A DNA stretch of 64,000 bases, from assembly GCA_942493215.1 (NCBI GenBank), contig OW818670.1, forward strand, positions 744,001-808,000, given 5' to 3'. The position numbers and the translations under genes were made by a program. This stretch comes from G942493215 sp942493215 (lineage in GTDB: Bacteria > Bacillota_I > Bacilli_A > RF39 > UBA660). Below, piece after piece: positions 1-8,261 of the stretch (position 1 is its first letter; every line of letters starts with the position of its first letter). A model generated the notes under the pieces. It ran no database searches, was not told the origin of the DNA, and worked only from the letters and a program-made list of their open reading frames with translations.

Positions 1-324
1 AAATATGTTCTACTTCGTTTAAAAAGTGGCGAAGTTCGTAAAGTATTAGGAACTTGTAGAGCTACCGTTGGAGAAGTAGGAAATAGTGACCATGAATTAG
101 TAAATATCGGTAAAGCTGGCCGTAAAAGACATATGGGTATTAAGCCACATGTTCGTGGATCAGTAATGAATCCTAATGATCATCCACATGGTGGTGGTGA
201 AGGACGTCACCCAATCGGTCGTAAAGGTCCAGTTACACCTTGGGGTAAACCAACATTAGGATATAAGACACGTAAAAACAAGAAAGCTTCAAATAAGCTT
301 ATTGTACGTCGTCGTAGTAAATAG
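1..324 (+). CDS. rplB: 50S ribosomal protein L2, 3' part only
   Basis: The open frame runs in from the window edge without a start. The 107 visible residues are the C-terminal part of L2, a primary 23S rRNA-binding protein that helps form the peptidyl transferase region. The glycine- and histidine-rich stretch around MNPNDHPHGGGEGRH is the diagnostic L2 signature and holds its highly conserved histidine. Full L2 is about 275 residues, so roughly 60% lies upstream. The gene is first in the visible part of the S10 operon and is followed 16 bp later by rpsS. The ATG at 133 is internal and not the start. Confidence 0.97.
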   Translation, partial: KYVLLRLKSGEVRKVLGTCRATVGEVGNSDHELVNIGKAGRKRHMGIKPHVRGSVMNPNDHPHGGGEGRHPIGRKGPVTPWGKPTLGYKTRKNKKASNKLIVRRRSK

Positions 325-340
325 TGAAAGGATGATTTAA

Positions 341-619
341 ATGGCAAGAAGCTTAAAAAAAGGACCATTCGTAGATGCAAGTCTTATGAATAAGGTGAAA
401 AAAGTTAGTGAATCTAGTAAAAAAGAAGTAATTAAAACTTGGTCTCGCCGTTCAACAATTTATCCTGAATTTATTGGACACACATTTGCCGTTCATAATG
501 GTAAAGAATTTATCCCTGTTTATGTAACAGAAGATATGGTTGGACATAAATTAGGTGAATTTGCTTTAACGCGTAAAGTTGGCGGTCACGGTGCAAGTAA
601 AGTAGAAACTAAAGCATAG
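341..619 (+). CDS. rpsS: 30S ribosomal protein S19
   Basis: The 92-residue product has the usual S19 length and opens with MARSLKKGPFVD, the family hallmark. S19 sits in the head of the small subunit next to S13 and contacts 16S rRNA near the A-site finger bridge. A GAAAGGATG Shine-Dalgarno precedes the ATG. The order L2-S19-L22-S3 is the standard S10 operon order, and the gene is surely cotranscribed with its neighbours. Confidence 0.98.
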   Translation: MARSLKKGPFVDASLMNKVKKVSESSKKEVIKTWSRRSTIYPEFIGHTFAVHNGKEFIPVYVTEDMVGHKLGEFALTRKVGGHGASKVETKA

Positions 620-641
620 TTATTAAAGAAGGAGGACCAAA

Positions 642-977
642 ATGGAAGCGAAAGCAGTTGCTAAGGGAGTTAGAGTAGCTCCTCGTAAAGCACGTTTAGT
701 AATAGACTTAGTTCGTGGTAAAAGTGTTACTGAAGCTGATGTTATTTTAAAAAACATAAATAAAGAAGCTTCAAGACTTATCCACAAAGTATTAACTTCT
801 GCGGTAGCTAATGCGGAAAACAATTTAGGACTAAGTAAAGAAAAGTTATACATTTCAAAGGCTCTTATTGATGAGGGTCAAGTATTGAAAAGAAGAAGAT
901 TTGGCTCACGTAGTCACATCGATCCAATATTAAAAAGATCAAGTCACATAACGGTTGTCGTTAGTGAGAAAAATTAA
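642..977 (+). CDS. rplV: 50S ribosomal protein L22
   Basis: The 111-residue product is L22, which lines the peptide exit tunnel with its beta-hairpin loop and binds 23S rRNA. The start MEAKAVAKGVRVAPRKARLV and the C-terminal basic loop KRRRFGSRSHIDP are typical. A strong AAGGAGG site lies before the ATG. An opposite-strand open frame across this gene (623-853) is a shadow. Changes in the hairpin of L22 give macrolide resistance in other bacteria; nothing odd is evident here. Confidence 0.98.
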   Translation: MEAKAVAKGVRVAPRKARLVIDLVRGKSVTEADVILKNINKEASRLIHKVLTSAVANAENNLGLSKEKLYISKALIDEGQVLKRRRFGSRSHIDPILKRSSHITVVVSEKN

Positions 978-994
978 GCGAAGGAGGTAAACTG

Positions 995-1675
995 ATGGGT
1001 CAAAAGGTTAGTCCAGTAGGACTTAGAATTGGCATTAATAAGGGTTGGCAATCAAATTGGTTTGCTGATAATAGAGATTTTGCTAGATTTTTAAATAATG
1101 ATGTTAAAATACGTAAGTTTTTAACTCAGAAGTTAAAAGACGCAGCAGTTTCAAGTATTCTTATTGAAAGAACCAATAAAAAAACAGAAGTTACCATTAA
1201 TACTGCTAAACCAGGTGTTGTCATTGGCCATGGTGGTGACGAAATAGAAAAAATTAAAAGTGAATTATCAAAATTGGTTAATGAAGATGTACAAATTTCT
1301 ATTATGGAAATCAAAAATCCTGATATAGATGCAGCTCTAGTAGCTGAAGCTATTGCACATCAAATTGAAAATCGTGTTTCATTCAGAATTGCCCAAAAAA
1401 GAGCAATTAGAAATACAATGAAGGCTGGAGCAAAAGGTATTAAAACACTTGTTTCAGGACGTTTAGGCGGTGCTGATATCGCCAGAGCTGAAGGATATAC
1501 TGAAGGCAATATACCACTTCATACTTTGAGAGCTAATATTGATTACTCTCATAAAGAAGCTAATACTACTTATGGTAAGATTGGCGTAAAAGTATGGATT
1601 TATAAAGGCGAAATACTTCCTGAAGGCAAAAAAAAGGGAGGTAATGTAGATGGCAGTAATTCCAAAAAGAACTAA
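995..1675 (+). CDS. rpsC: 30S ribosomal protein S3
   Basis: The 226-residue S3 begins MGQKVSPVGLRIG. It contains a KH RNA-binding domain with the GVVIGHGGDEI loop at about residues 74-84, followed by the C-terminal S3 domain. It forms part of the mRNA entry channel and the helicase surface of the small subunit. A GCGAAGGAGG site precedes the ATG. The last 26 bases overlap rplP in another frame, so the pair is probably translationally coupled. Confidence 0.98.
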   Translation: MGQKVSPVGLRIGINKGWQSNWFADNRDFARFLNNDVKIRKFLTQKLKDAAVSSILIERTNKKTEVTINTAKPGVVIGHGGDEIEKIKSELSKLVNEDVQISIMEIKNPDIDAALVAEAIAHQIENRVSFRIAQKRAIRNTMKAGAKGIKTLVSGRLGGADIARAEGYTEGNIPLHTLRANIDYSHKEANTTYGKIGVKVWIYKGEILPEGKKKGGNVDGSNSKKN

Positions 1676-2078
1676 ATACCGAAGACCACACCGTCTACCT
1701 TATGATGGTGTAGCTCGCGGTAATACTGAATTACACTTTGGTGATTTCGGTTTAATGGCTGAACAAGGAGCATGGATAACACAACAACAAATTGAAGCTG
1801 CTCGTGTTGCTATGACTCGTTATATGAAACGTGGCGGAAAAGTATGGGTTAATATATTCCCACACCTTTCATTAACAAAGATACCTTTAGAAACTCGTAT
1901 GGGTAAAGGTAAAGGTCAACCAGAATTATGGGTTGCCGTTGTAAAAAAAGGCAAAATTATGTTTGAAATTAAGGACGTTGAAGAAAGTGTTGCTCGTGAA
2001 GCATTACGTTTGGCTATGCATAAACTTCCCATCAAATGTAAATTTGTAAAGAAGGAAAGTGGTGAAGCGCATGAATAA
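1650..2078 (+). CDS. rplP: 50S ribosomal protein L16
   Basis: The 142-residue L16 starts inside the rpsC tail, with an AGGGAGGTAA site upstream of the ATG at 1650. The sequence IPKRTKYRRPHR near the N-terminus and the TRYMKRGGKVW and TRMGKGKG motifs are diagnostic. L16 binds near the A-site tRNA and the peptidyl transferase centre and enters late in large-subunit assembly. Its stop codon overlaps the start of rpmC. Confidence 0.98.
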   Translation: MAVIPKRTKYRRPHRLPYDGVARGNTELHFGDFGLMAEQGAWITQQQIEAARVAMTRYMKRGGKVWVNIFPHLSLTKIPLETRMGKGKGQPELWVAVVKKGKIMFEIKDVEESVAREALRLAMHKLPIKCKFVKKESGEAHE

Positions 2079-2268
2079 TAAAGATTTAAGAGCACTTACT
2101 AACGAAGAACTACTTAAGAAAATCTCTGAAACAAAAGAAGAATTATTTAATTTGCGTTTAAGTCAAGCTACAGGAAATCTTGAAAAGCCTTCACGGATCA
2201 AAGAACTAAGAAAATTAGTAGCACGCATAAAAACAGTTATTCGTGAACGTGAGTTAAAAGAGGATTAA
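2071..2268 (+). CDS. rpmC: 50S ribosomal protein L29
   Basis: The ATG at 2071 gives a 65-residue L29 beginning MNNKDLRALTNEELL, the normal length and start. A GTG at 2059 would add four residues but lies too close to the GGAAAG ribosome site. The start overlaps the rplP stop by 8 bp. L29 is a small helical hairpin protein near the exit of the polypeptide tunnel, where it helps form the docking site for trigger factor and SRP together with L23. Confidence 0.96.
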   Translation: MNNKDLRALTNEELLKKISETKEELFNLRLSQATGNLEKPSRIKELRKLVARIKTVIRERELKED

Positions 2269-2279
2269 TGGAGGTAACT

Positions 2280-2537
2280 ATGGAAAAGAGAAAACAAGAG
2301 TTAATTGGTAAAGTTGTAAGTTCAAAGAATAATAAAACTATTACCGTTTTAGTAGAAACTTACAAAGTTGATTCTTTATACGGTAAACGAGTTAAGTATT
2401 CTAAAAAATATGCAGCTCATGATGAAGAGAATGTAGCTAATGTTGGCGATAAAGTACGCATTGAAGAGACAAGACCATTGTCAAAAACTAAACATTATCG
2501 CTTAGTAGAAGTAATAGAAAAAGCAATTATTTTATAA
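2280..2537 (+). CDS. rpsQ: 30S ribosomal protein S17
   Basis: S17 is an OB-fold protein that binds 16S rRNA early in assembly. The start chosen is the ATG at 2280, directly after a GGAGGT site at 2270-2275; the ATG at 2268 overlaps that site and would add MEVT. From 2280 the product is 85 residues and opens MEKRKQELIGKVVS. The motifs NKTITVLVE and VRIEETRPLSKTKH are typical of the family. Confidence 0.97.
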   Translation: MEKRKQELIGKVVSSKNNKTITVLVETYKVDSLYGKRVKYSKKYAAHDEENVANVGDKVRIEETRPLSKTKHYRLVEVIEKAIIL

Positions 2538-2563
2538 TTGCAAACGATGAGGAGGATTAATAT

Positions 2564-2932
2564 ATGATTCAACAAGAAAGTCGTTTGAAAGTTGCTGACA
2601 ATTCTGGAGCACGGGAACTTAGTGTTATTCGTGTTTTAGGAGGAAGCACTGTCAAGACAGGAAATATTGGAGATATAGTTGTTGGAACTGTAAAAAAAGC
2701 AACTCCTAACGGTACGGTTGGAAGCGGTAAAGTAGTTAAGGCTGTAGTTGTTAGAAGTAAATTTGGTCTAAGAAGAGAAGATGGATCTTATATTAAATTT
2801 GATGATAATGCTTGTGTTATTATTAAAGATGATAAGAGTCCAGTCGGCACTCGTGTATTTGGACCTGTGGCACGTGAATTACGTGATAAAGATTATTTAA
2901 AAATTGTTTCACTTGCTAAAGAAGTATTATAA
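2564..2932 (+). CDS. rplN: 50S ribosomal protein L14
   Basis: The 122-residue L14 has the invariant start MIQQESRLKVADNSGAR and the C-terminal GPVARELRDKDYLKIVSLA. It is a beta-barrel protein at the subunit interface; it forms inter-subunit bridges with 16S rRNA and is the docking site for the silencing factor RsfS. It is preceded by GAGGAGG and followed 21 bp later by rplX. Confidence 0.98.
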   Translation: MIQQESRLKVADNSGARELSVIRVLGGSTVKTGNIGDIVVGTVKKATPNGTVGSGKVVKAVVVRSKFGLRREDGSYIKFDDNACVIIKDDKSPVGTRVFGPVARELRDKDYLKIVSLAKEVL

Positions 2933-2953
2933 ACCGGTTAAGGAGGAATAAAC

Positions 2954-3262
2954 ATGAACTTTAAAGTTGGAGATAAAGTTGTCGCTATAGCTGGTTCTTC
3001 TCGTGGTAAAGAAGGCAAGATCATAAAAGTATTACGTGCTGAAAATAGAGTTGTTGTTGAAGGTCTAAATATGATAAAAAAACATATTAAACCTAACGGT
3101 CAAACAGCTGGTAGTATCGTAGAAAAAGAAGCTGCAATACATGCTTCTAACGTTATGATTGTTGATGAAAAAACAAAGAAAAGAACCAGATTAGGACATA
3201 CTGTTGATAAAAAAGGTAAAAAAGTTAGAGTAACAAAAAAATCTAATGAAAGCCTTAATTAA
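2954..3262 (+). CDS. rplX: 50S ribosomal protein L24
   Basis: L24 initiates large-subunit assembly by binding the 5' region of 23S rRNA. The 102-residue product carries an N-terminal KOW motif (about residues 3-33, with VGDKVVAIAGSSRGKEGKI) and the family IKKHIKP segment. The site TTAAGGAGGA precedes the ATG. Length and position between rplN and rplE are standard. Confidence 0.98.
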   Translation: MNFKVGDKVVAIAGSSRGKEGKIIKVLRAENRVVVEGLNMIKKHIKPNGQTAGSIVEKEAAIHASNVMIVDEKTKKRTRLGHTVDKKGKKVRVTKKSNESLN

Positions 3263-3279
3263 TTGAAAGGAGGATATAT

Positions 3280-3819
3280 ATGAACCGCCTAAAAGAAAAA
3301 TATAATAAAGAAATTGTACCAATGTTAGTTGAAAAACATGGGTATAAGAGCGTTATGCAAGCACCAAAATTGGATAAGATTATCATTAATATTGGTGTTG
3401 GCGATGCCACAACAAATAGTAAATTAATCGAAGCGGCTATGGCTGACCTAGAAATTATTACTGGTCAAAAACCAGTGGCTACTAAAGCTAAAAAAGCTAT
3501 TGCCGGTTTTAAGGTTAGAGCTGGTCAAGCAATTGGTTGCAAAGTAACATTGCGTGGTGAGGCCATGTATAACTTCTTAGATAAGTTAATTAGTATTACA
3601 TTACCACGGGTAAGAGATTTCAAAGGACTTTCAAATCGTTCATTTGATGGTCGTGGTAATTATACACTAGGACTTACTGAACAATTAATTTTTTCCGAAA
3701 TAGAATATGATAATGTTGTTAAGGTACGTGGAATGGATATTGTTTTTGTCACAACTGCCAAAACCAATGACGAAGCGTATAATCTATTAAAAGGCTTCGG
3801 AATGCCGTTTAGAAAATAA
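3280..3819 (+). CDS. rplE: 50S ribosomal protein L5
   Basis: The 179-residue L5 binds 5S rRNA and contacts the P-site tRNA in the central protuberance. Family motifs visible are NIGVGDA near the N-terminus, ITGQKPVATKAKKAIAGFK in the middle and the C-terminal AYNLLKGFGMPFRK. GGAGG lies before the ATG. Nothing in the sequence departs from the usual form. Confidence 0.98.
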   Translation: MNRLKEKYNKEIVPMLVEKHGYKSVMQAPKLDKIIINIGVGDATTNSKLIEAAMADLEIITGQKPVATKAKKAIAGFKVRAGQAIGCKVTLRGEAMYNFLDKLISITLPRVRDFKGLSNRSFDGRGNYTLGLTEQLIFSEIEYDNVVKVRGMDIVFVTTAKTNDEAYNLLKGFGMPFRK

Positions 3820-3839
3820 CGATAAATTAGGAGGATATT

Positions 3840-4025
3840 ATGGCTAAGAAAAGCATGATTATTAAAGCTAGTCGTAAACCTAAATTTAAAGTACGCGCCT
3901 ATACACGTTGCCAAAGATGTGGAAGACCACATGCCGTACTTAAAAAATATGGCATTTGCCGTATTTGTTTTAGGGAACTAGCATACAAAGGACAGATACC
4001 AGGAATGAAAAAATCAAGCTGGTAA
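3840..4025 (+). CDS. rpsN: 30S ribosomal protein S14, zinc-binding type
   Basis: The 61-residue product is the short, zinc-binding (type Z) S14. Cys24, Cys27, Cys40 and Cys43 form two CxxC pairs that would hold one zinc ion. S14 joins late in assembly of the small-subunit head. Many Gram-positive bacteria also keep a zinc-free paralogue used in zinc starvation; none is seen here. The gene sits in its standard place between rplE and rpsH. Confidence 0.97.
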   Translation: MAKKSMIIKASRKPKFKVRAYTRCQRCGRPHAVLKKYGICRICFRELAYKGQIPGMKKSSW

Positions 4026-4047
4026 GATTGAAGGGAGGATATATATA

Positions 4048-4440
4048 ATGACAGATCCAATCGCAGATATGCTTACAAGAATTCGTAATGCTAATCAAAT
4101 GCGCGATAAAGAAGTTGAAGTACCCGCTTCAAAATTGAAATTAGAAATCGCAAAAATATTAAAAGATGAAGGTTTTGTAGTAGATTATAAGATTAAAAAA
4201 GATGACAAACAAAGTATGATCGTTATATCTTTAAAATATGCTCAAAACAAGTCACGCGTTATTACTGGCTTAAGAAAAATTTCTAAACCAGGATTACGCG
4301 TATATGTTAAAGCTGATGAAGTTCCAAAAGTGTTAAATGGACTAGGAATTGCTGTTATTTCCACATCTAAAGGAATAATGACAGATAAAAATGCTAGGGC
4401 CAATTCACTTGGTGGCGAAGTATTAGCTTATATCTGGTAG
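4048..4440 (+). CDS. rpsH: 30S ribosomal protein S8
   Basis: The 130-residue S8 begins MTDPIADMLTRIRNA and ends with the conserved GGEVLAYIW. It binds the central domain of 16S rRNA and in other bacteria also represses the spc operon by binding its mRNA. A GGGAGG ribosome site precedes the start. An S8-binding mRNA site around rplE could not be judged by eye. Confidence 0.98.
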   Translation: MTDPIADMLTRIRNANQMRDKEVEVPASKLKLEIAKILKDEGFVVDYKIKKDDKQSMIVISLKYAQNKSRVITGLRKISKPGLRVYVKADEVPKVLNGLGIAVISTSKGIMTDKNARANSLGGEVLAYIW

Positions 4441-4459
4441 AAAGTAAGGAGGATTTTAT

Positions 4460-4990
4460 ATGAGTCGTATTGGTCAAAGAATACTAACTGTACCAGCAAA
4501 TGTTACAGTTGAAGTAGATGGCACAAATGTAAAAATAAAAGGTCCTAAAGGCGAACTTTCTATCAATGTACACAAAGATATCAAAGTTAATGTTACAGAA
4601 GGACAAATAATCGTTACTAGAAAAAATGATGCAGCTAAATGTTTCCATGGTACAGCTAACGCTAATATAGCTAATGCTATTACAGGTGTGACTGAAGGTT
4701 TTGAAAAGAAAATGGAAGCAGTTGGTGTTGGTTATCGTTTTGCATTAAAAGGTAATGAATTAGTAATAACAGCAGGTTTCTCACATCCCGTTAAAGTAGC
4801 AATTCCTCATACTATAAAATTAGAAAGTCCAAGTAATACGGAACTTTTTATTCGAGGAATTGATAAGTGTGAAGTGGGCGAATTTGCTGCTAATATTAGA
4901 AAGATAAGAAAACCAGAACCTTATAAAGGTAAAGGAATTCGTTATGCTGGCGAACACATTCGTCAAAAGGAAGGTAAAAAAGCTGCATAA
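4460..4990 (+). CDS. rplF: 50S ribosomal protein L6
   Basis: The 176-residue L6 lies near the factor-binding site of the large subunit. It begins MSRIGQRILTVP and ends with the conserved KPEPYKGKGIRYAGEHIRQK followed by a short basic tail. Two tandem L6 domains of about 80 residues each fit the length. AAGGAGG precedes the ATG. Confidence 0.98.
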   Translation: MSRIGQRILTVPANVTVEVDGTNVKIKGPKGELSINVHKDIKVNVTEGQIIVTRKNDAAKCFHGTANANIANAITGVTEGFEKKMEAVGVGYRFALKGNELVITAGFSHPVKVAIPHTIKLESPSNTELFIRGIDKCEVGEFAANIRKIRKPEPYKGKGIRYAGEHIRQKEGKKAA

Positions 4991-5018
4991 TGAAAAAATG
5001 TAAAGGAGAGTAATTATT

Positions 5019-5381
5019 ATGATTAATAAAGTATCTCGTAATGATATGCGTAAAGCTAGACATGAACGAATCAGAGAAAAAGTTACTGGTACAAACAGTT
5101 TACCACGCTTAAATGTATTCCGTTCTAATAGTAATATTTTTGCGCAAATTATAGATGATGAAAAAGCTATAACTTTAGTTAGTGCTTCTTCTACTGATAA
5201 AGAGTTGAAACTTGATAACGGTAGTAATGCAGAGGCTGCTACTAAAGTTGGTGAATTATTAGCTAAAAGAGCTACCAAAGCAAAGATTAAGAAAGTAACT
5301 TTTGATAGAGGCGGATACCTATATCATGGTCGCGTTAAAGCTTTAGCTGAAGCTGCTCGTGCTAATGGATTAGAATTCTAA
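5019..5381 (+). CDS. rplR: 50S ribosomal protein L18
   Basis: The 120-residue L18 binds 5S rRNA together with L5. The motif RLNVFRSNSNIFAQIIDD and the C-terminal FDRGGYLYHGRVKALAEAAR are diagnostic. It lies between rplF and rpsE as expected, with an AAAGGAGAG site before the ATG. Length and sequence are unremarkable. Confidence 0.98.
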   Translation: MINKVSRNDMRKARHERIREKVTGTNSLPRLNVFRSNSNIFAQIIDDEKAITLVSASSTDKELKLDNGSNAEAATKVGELLAKRATKAKIKKVTFDRGGYLYHGRVKALAEAARANGLEF

Positions 5382-5395
5382 AAGGAGGAAAGTAC

Positions 5396-5902
5396 ATGGA
5401 AAACAAAAGAAGAGAACCACGTCAAAAGCAATATGATGAAGAAATTATCAATATTGGCCGTGTTACAAAAGTAACTAAAGGTGGTCGCCATTTCCGTTTT
5501 TCAGCTACCGTTGCTGTTGGTGATCATAATGGTACAGTTGGTTTAGGTACTGGTAAAGCTAATGAAGTTCCAGATGCTATTAAAAAGGCTGTAGCCTCAG
5601 CAACAAAAAATGTTATTAAAGTTTCATTAATTGATGAACGCACCATTCCTCATGAAGCAATTGGCGTAAGAGGAGCTAGTCAAGTATTATTAAAACCAGC
5701 TCAAAAGGGTACTGGCGTTAAAGCAGGAGGACCTGTTCGTGCTGTTCTTGAATTAGCAGGCGTAAAAGACATTTTATCAAAATCACTTGGATCAAGTACT
5801 AAATTAAATATGGCATATGCAACATTAGGAGCACTAGCTTCTCAAAGAACCGTTGAAGAGATAGCTCTTCTTCGTGGTAAAAAAGTAGAGGAGATTATAT
5901 AA
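5396..5902 (+). CDS. rpsE: 30S ribosomal protein S5
   Basis: The 168-residue S5 contributes to decoding accuracy and to the mRNA entrance. It has the N-terminal double-stranded-RNA-binding-like S5 domain (EEIINIGRVTKVTKGGRHF) and the C-terminal domain ending TVEEIALLRGKKVEEII. An AAGGAGG site precedes the ATG. It is followed directly by rplO with a single spacer base, where rpmD would normally be. Confidence 0.98.
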   Translation: MENKRREPRQKQYDEEIINIGRVTKVTKGGRHFRFSATVAVGDHNGTVGLGTGKANEVPDAIKKAVASATKNVIKVSLIDERTIPHEAIGVRGASQVLLKPAQKGTGVKAGGPVRAVLELAGVKDILSKSLGSSTKLNMAYATLGALASQRTVEEIALLRGKKVEEII

Positions 5903-5903
5903 T

Positions 5904-6347
5904 ATGAAATTAAATTGTATGTATCCTGCTCCTGGTGCAACTAAAACTCGTAAAAGAGTTGGCCGTGGTACAGGTAGTGGTTTAGGAAAAACAAGTGGTA
6001 AAGGTCATAAAGGTCAAAATGCTCGCTCTGGTGGCGGTGTTAGACCAGGCTTTGAAGGCGGACAATTACCATTATTTAGACGTATTCCTAAAAGAGGATT
6101 CTCTAATGACAGATTTAAGGTTGAATATGCAGTAATAAATTTAAGTGATTTAAATAACTTTGAAGATGGAGCTATTGTTACTCCAGAATTATTGAAAGAA
6201 ATGGGACTTGTTAAAAATCAATTATCAGGTATTAAAGTATTAGGTAGTGGTACTTTAGAAAAAAAATTAATTGTTAAAGCTAATAGATTTTCAGAAACAG
6301 CTAAAGAGAATATAGAAAAATTAGGTGGAAAAGCAGAGGTGATCTAA
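5904..6347 (+). CDS. rplO: 50S ribosomal protein L15
   Basis: The 147-residue L15 is a late-assembling large-subunit protein that threads a basic glycine-rich arm into 23S rRNA. The N-terminal RKRVGRGTGSGLGKTSGKGHKG segment is represented (residues about 17-38) and the globular part ends GGKAEVI. The gene starts 1 bp after rpsE. L30, which normally sits between S5 and L15, is missing here. The stop abuts the secY start. Confidence 0.97.
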   Translation: MKLNCMYPAPGATKTRKRVGRGTGSGLGKTSGKGHKGQNARSGGGVRPGFEGGQLPLFRRIPKRGFSNDRFKVEYAVINLSDLNNFEDGAIVTPELLKEMGLVKNQLSGIKVLGSGTLEKKLIVKANRFSETAKENIEKLGGKAEVI

Positions 6348-7601
6348 TTGTTTGCCATTGTTAAGCAAATATTTAATCCCAAGAATAAAGACCTACAAAA
6401 AAGATTTTTATTTACCTTAGCTGTTTTAGCTATATTTAAATTAGGAACAGCTATCGTTGTACCAGGAGTTAATAAGGCTAGTTTAGGTCTTACAAGCTTA
6501 GGTGCATTAGATTTATGGAACGTAATGGGTGGAGGAGCACTGTCCAATTTTTCTATTTTCGCTCTTAGTGTTACCCCTTATATTACAGCTTCATTTATTA
6601 TGCAACTATTACAAATGGATATTGTACCATATCTTGCTGATTTAGCAAAACAAGGGTATACTGGTAAAACGCAACTAAATAAAATTACCCGTTGGTTAGG
6701 AATAGCTATGGCCTTTATTCAAGGTTATATGTTAACAATTGTTATTATTTCCAATGCTACTATTATAGAAAGATTACAATTTGCGCTTATTTTAACAGCT
6801 GCTACTTCTTTCTTATTGTGGCTTGGTGATCAAATTACTCAAAAAGGTTTTGGTAATGGCCTATCAATGATTATCATGGGTGGTATTATCGCTGTTATGC
6901 CAACAATGTTTCAGACTGTTTTCACTAGTTTAATTGGTGGTGGAGCAATGGGCATTATCAAATTTATTTTATTTATCGTGTTCTATGTTGCCTTAATTGT
7001 AGCGGTTGTCTTTGAACAAGCAAGTGAAAGACGAATACCGATTCAATATGCTAACAAGACTGTATCAACTTATGGTAATCAACAAAGTTATATCCCTTTT
7101 AAATTAAATTCATCAGGGGTATTGCCAGTAATTTTTGCTTCATCTTTAGTAGCAATTCCAAGTTTTATTGCTCAATTTGTTAAAAATCCAGGATTTACAT
7201 CTTTTGTTGATAAATATATTGTCTATACATCGCCAGTTGGCTTTGTATTATATATGCTATTAATAATAGGATTTACATATTTTTATGCTTATGCACAATT
7301 AAAACCAAAGGAATTAGCTGAAAACTTACAAAAAAGTGGTGGATTTATCCCTGGTATCAGACCAGGTGATGAAACTGAAAAGTATGTTCGTAAAATAATA
7401 GGTCGCATTACTTTTGTTGGATCTTTATCGCTAGCATTTATTGCAGCCTTACCAATTATTTTTAGAGCTGTAAGCGGTTTACCAAGCAACGTATCTATTG
7501 GTGGTACAGGATTATTAATCGTTGTTGGTGTAGCTTTAGAGAGTTATAAACAATTAGAAAGTTACATTGTTAGTCGAAGTTATAAAAAAGGGAGAAGATA
7601 G
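6348..7601 (+). CDS. secY: Preprotein translocase subunit SecY
   Basis: SecY forms the membrane channel of the Sec system with SecE and SecG. The 417-residue product has about ten hydrophobic spans and family motifs including GGALSNFSIFALSVTPYITAS near the plug region and KPKELAENLQKSGGFIPGIR in a cytoplasmic loop. The start is a TTG at 6348 immediately after the rplO stop, with a GAGGTGAT ribosome site at 6336-6343; translational coupling is likely. Secretion of the prepilin-like proteins elsewhere in the window would need this channel. Confidence 0.97.
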   Translation: MFAIVKQIFNPKNKDLQKRFLFTLAVLAIFKLGTAIVVPGVNKASLGLTSLGALDLWNVMGGGALSNFSIFALSVTPYITASFIMQLLQMDIVPYLADLAKQGYTGKTQLNKITRWLGIAMAFIQGYMLTIVIISNATIIERLQFALILTAATSFLLWLGDQITQKGFGNGLSMIIMGGIIAVMPTMFQTVFTSLIGGGAMGIIKFILFIVFYVALIVAVVFEQASERRIPIQYANKTVSTYGNQQSYIPFKLNSSGVLPVIFASSLVAIPSFIAQFVKNPGFTSFVDKYIVYTSPVGFVLYMLLIIGFTYFYAYAQLKPKELAENLQKSGGFIPGIRPGDETEKYVRKIIGRITFVGSLSLAFIAALPIIFRAVSGLPSNVSIGGTGLLIVVGVALESYKQLESYIVSRSYKKGRR

Positions 7602-7603
7602 AA

Positions 7604-8260
7604 ATGAAAGATATTATTTTAATTGCCCCACCAGCTGCTGGTAAGGGAACACAATCAGCCATTTTAGAAGAAAAATATGGTATGAATCATATTTCAACAG
7701 GTGACTTATTAAGAGAAGTAGCGGGTAATGGTACCGAATTTGGTAATAAAATTGCTGCTCTTATGAATAGTGGAGCTTTAGTTGATGATGAAACAATGGC
7801 TCAAATGTTAAAAGATAAGATTATATCATTTAATAATGATAAATCAATCATCTTTGATGGTTTCCCTCGTAATATTAAGCAAGCTGATATTTTAGAAGAA
7901 TTATTAACATCTTTAAACCGTAAATTAGGTTATGTTATCTACTTAGAAATAGATAAAGAAGAAGCAAAAAGACGCATTGTTGGACGAATTTCTTGTCCTA
8001 AATGTGGAGCTATATTCAATCTATATAATCCTGATATTATGCCTAAAGTTGCTGGTATATGTGATCGTTGTGGTGGAGAGCTTATTCACCGTGATGATGA
8101 TAATGAAGAGACATTTAATAAACGTTTTGATACTTATATGGAGAAAACTGCACCGCTAATTGAATATTATGAAAATAAAAAATTATTATATCGTGTTAAT
8201 AGTGGTATTACCAAAGAGTTTACTTCTGAACAAGTGGAGAAAATTATAAACGAGGTATAA
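7604..8260 (+). CDS. adk: Adenylate kinase
   Basis: The enzyme converts ATP plus AMP to two ADP. The 218-residue product has the long form with a zinc-type LID (CPKC and CDRC pairs in the middle), STGDLLR in the AMP-binding region and FDGFPRN. The nucleotide loop near the N-terminus reads APPAAGKGT, where most adenylate kinases have GPPGAGKGT, so two glycines are alanine while the lysine-glycine-threonine is intact. The gene lies 2 bp after secY and before map, as in many Gram-positive bacteria. Confidence 0.95.
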   Translation: MKDIILIAPPAAGKGTQSAILEEKYGMNHISTGDLLREVAGNGTEFGNKIAALMNSGALVDDETMAQMLKDKIISFNNDKSIIFDGFPRNIKQADILEELLTSLNRKLGYVIYLEIDKEEAKRRIVGRISCPKCGAIFNLYNPDIMPKVAGICDRCGGELIHRDDDNEETFNKRFDTYMEKTAPLIEYYENKKLLYRVNSGITKEFTSEQVEKIINEV

Positions 8261-8261
8261 A

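Noticed and set aside
623..853. Minus-strand open frame across rplV
   Set aside because: It lies wholly over a conserved ribosomal protein gene, has no ribosome site and no recognisable product.
4820..5278. 152-residue minus-strand frame over rplF and rplR
   Set aside because: It covers two certain genes on the other strand, and its composition is that of a reverse complement of coding DNA.
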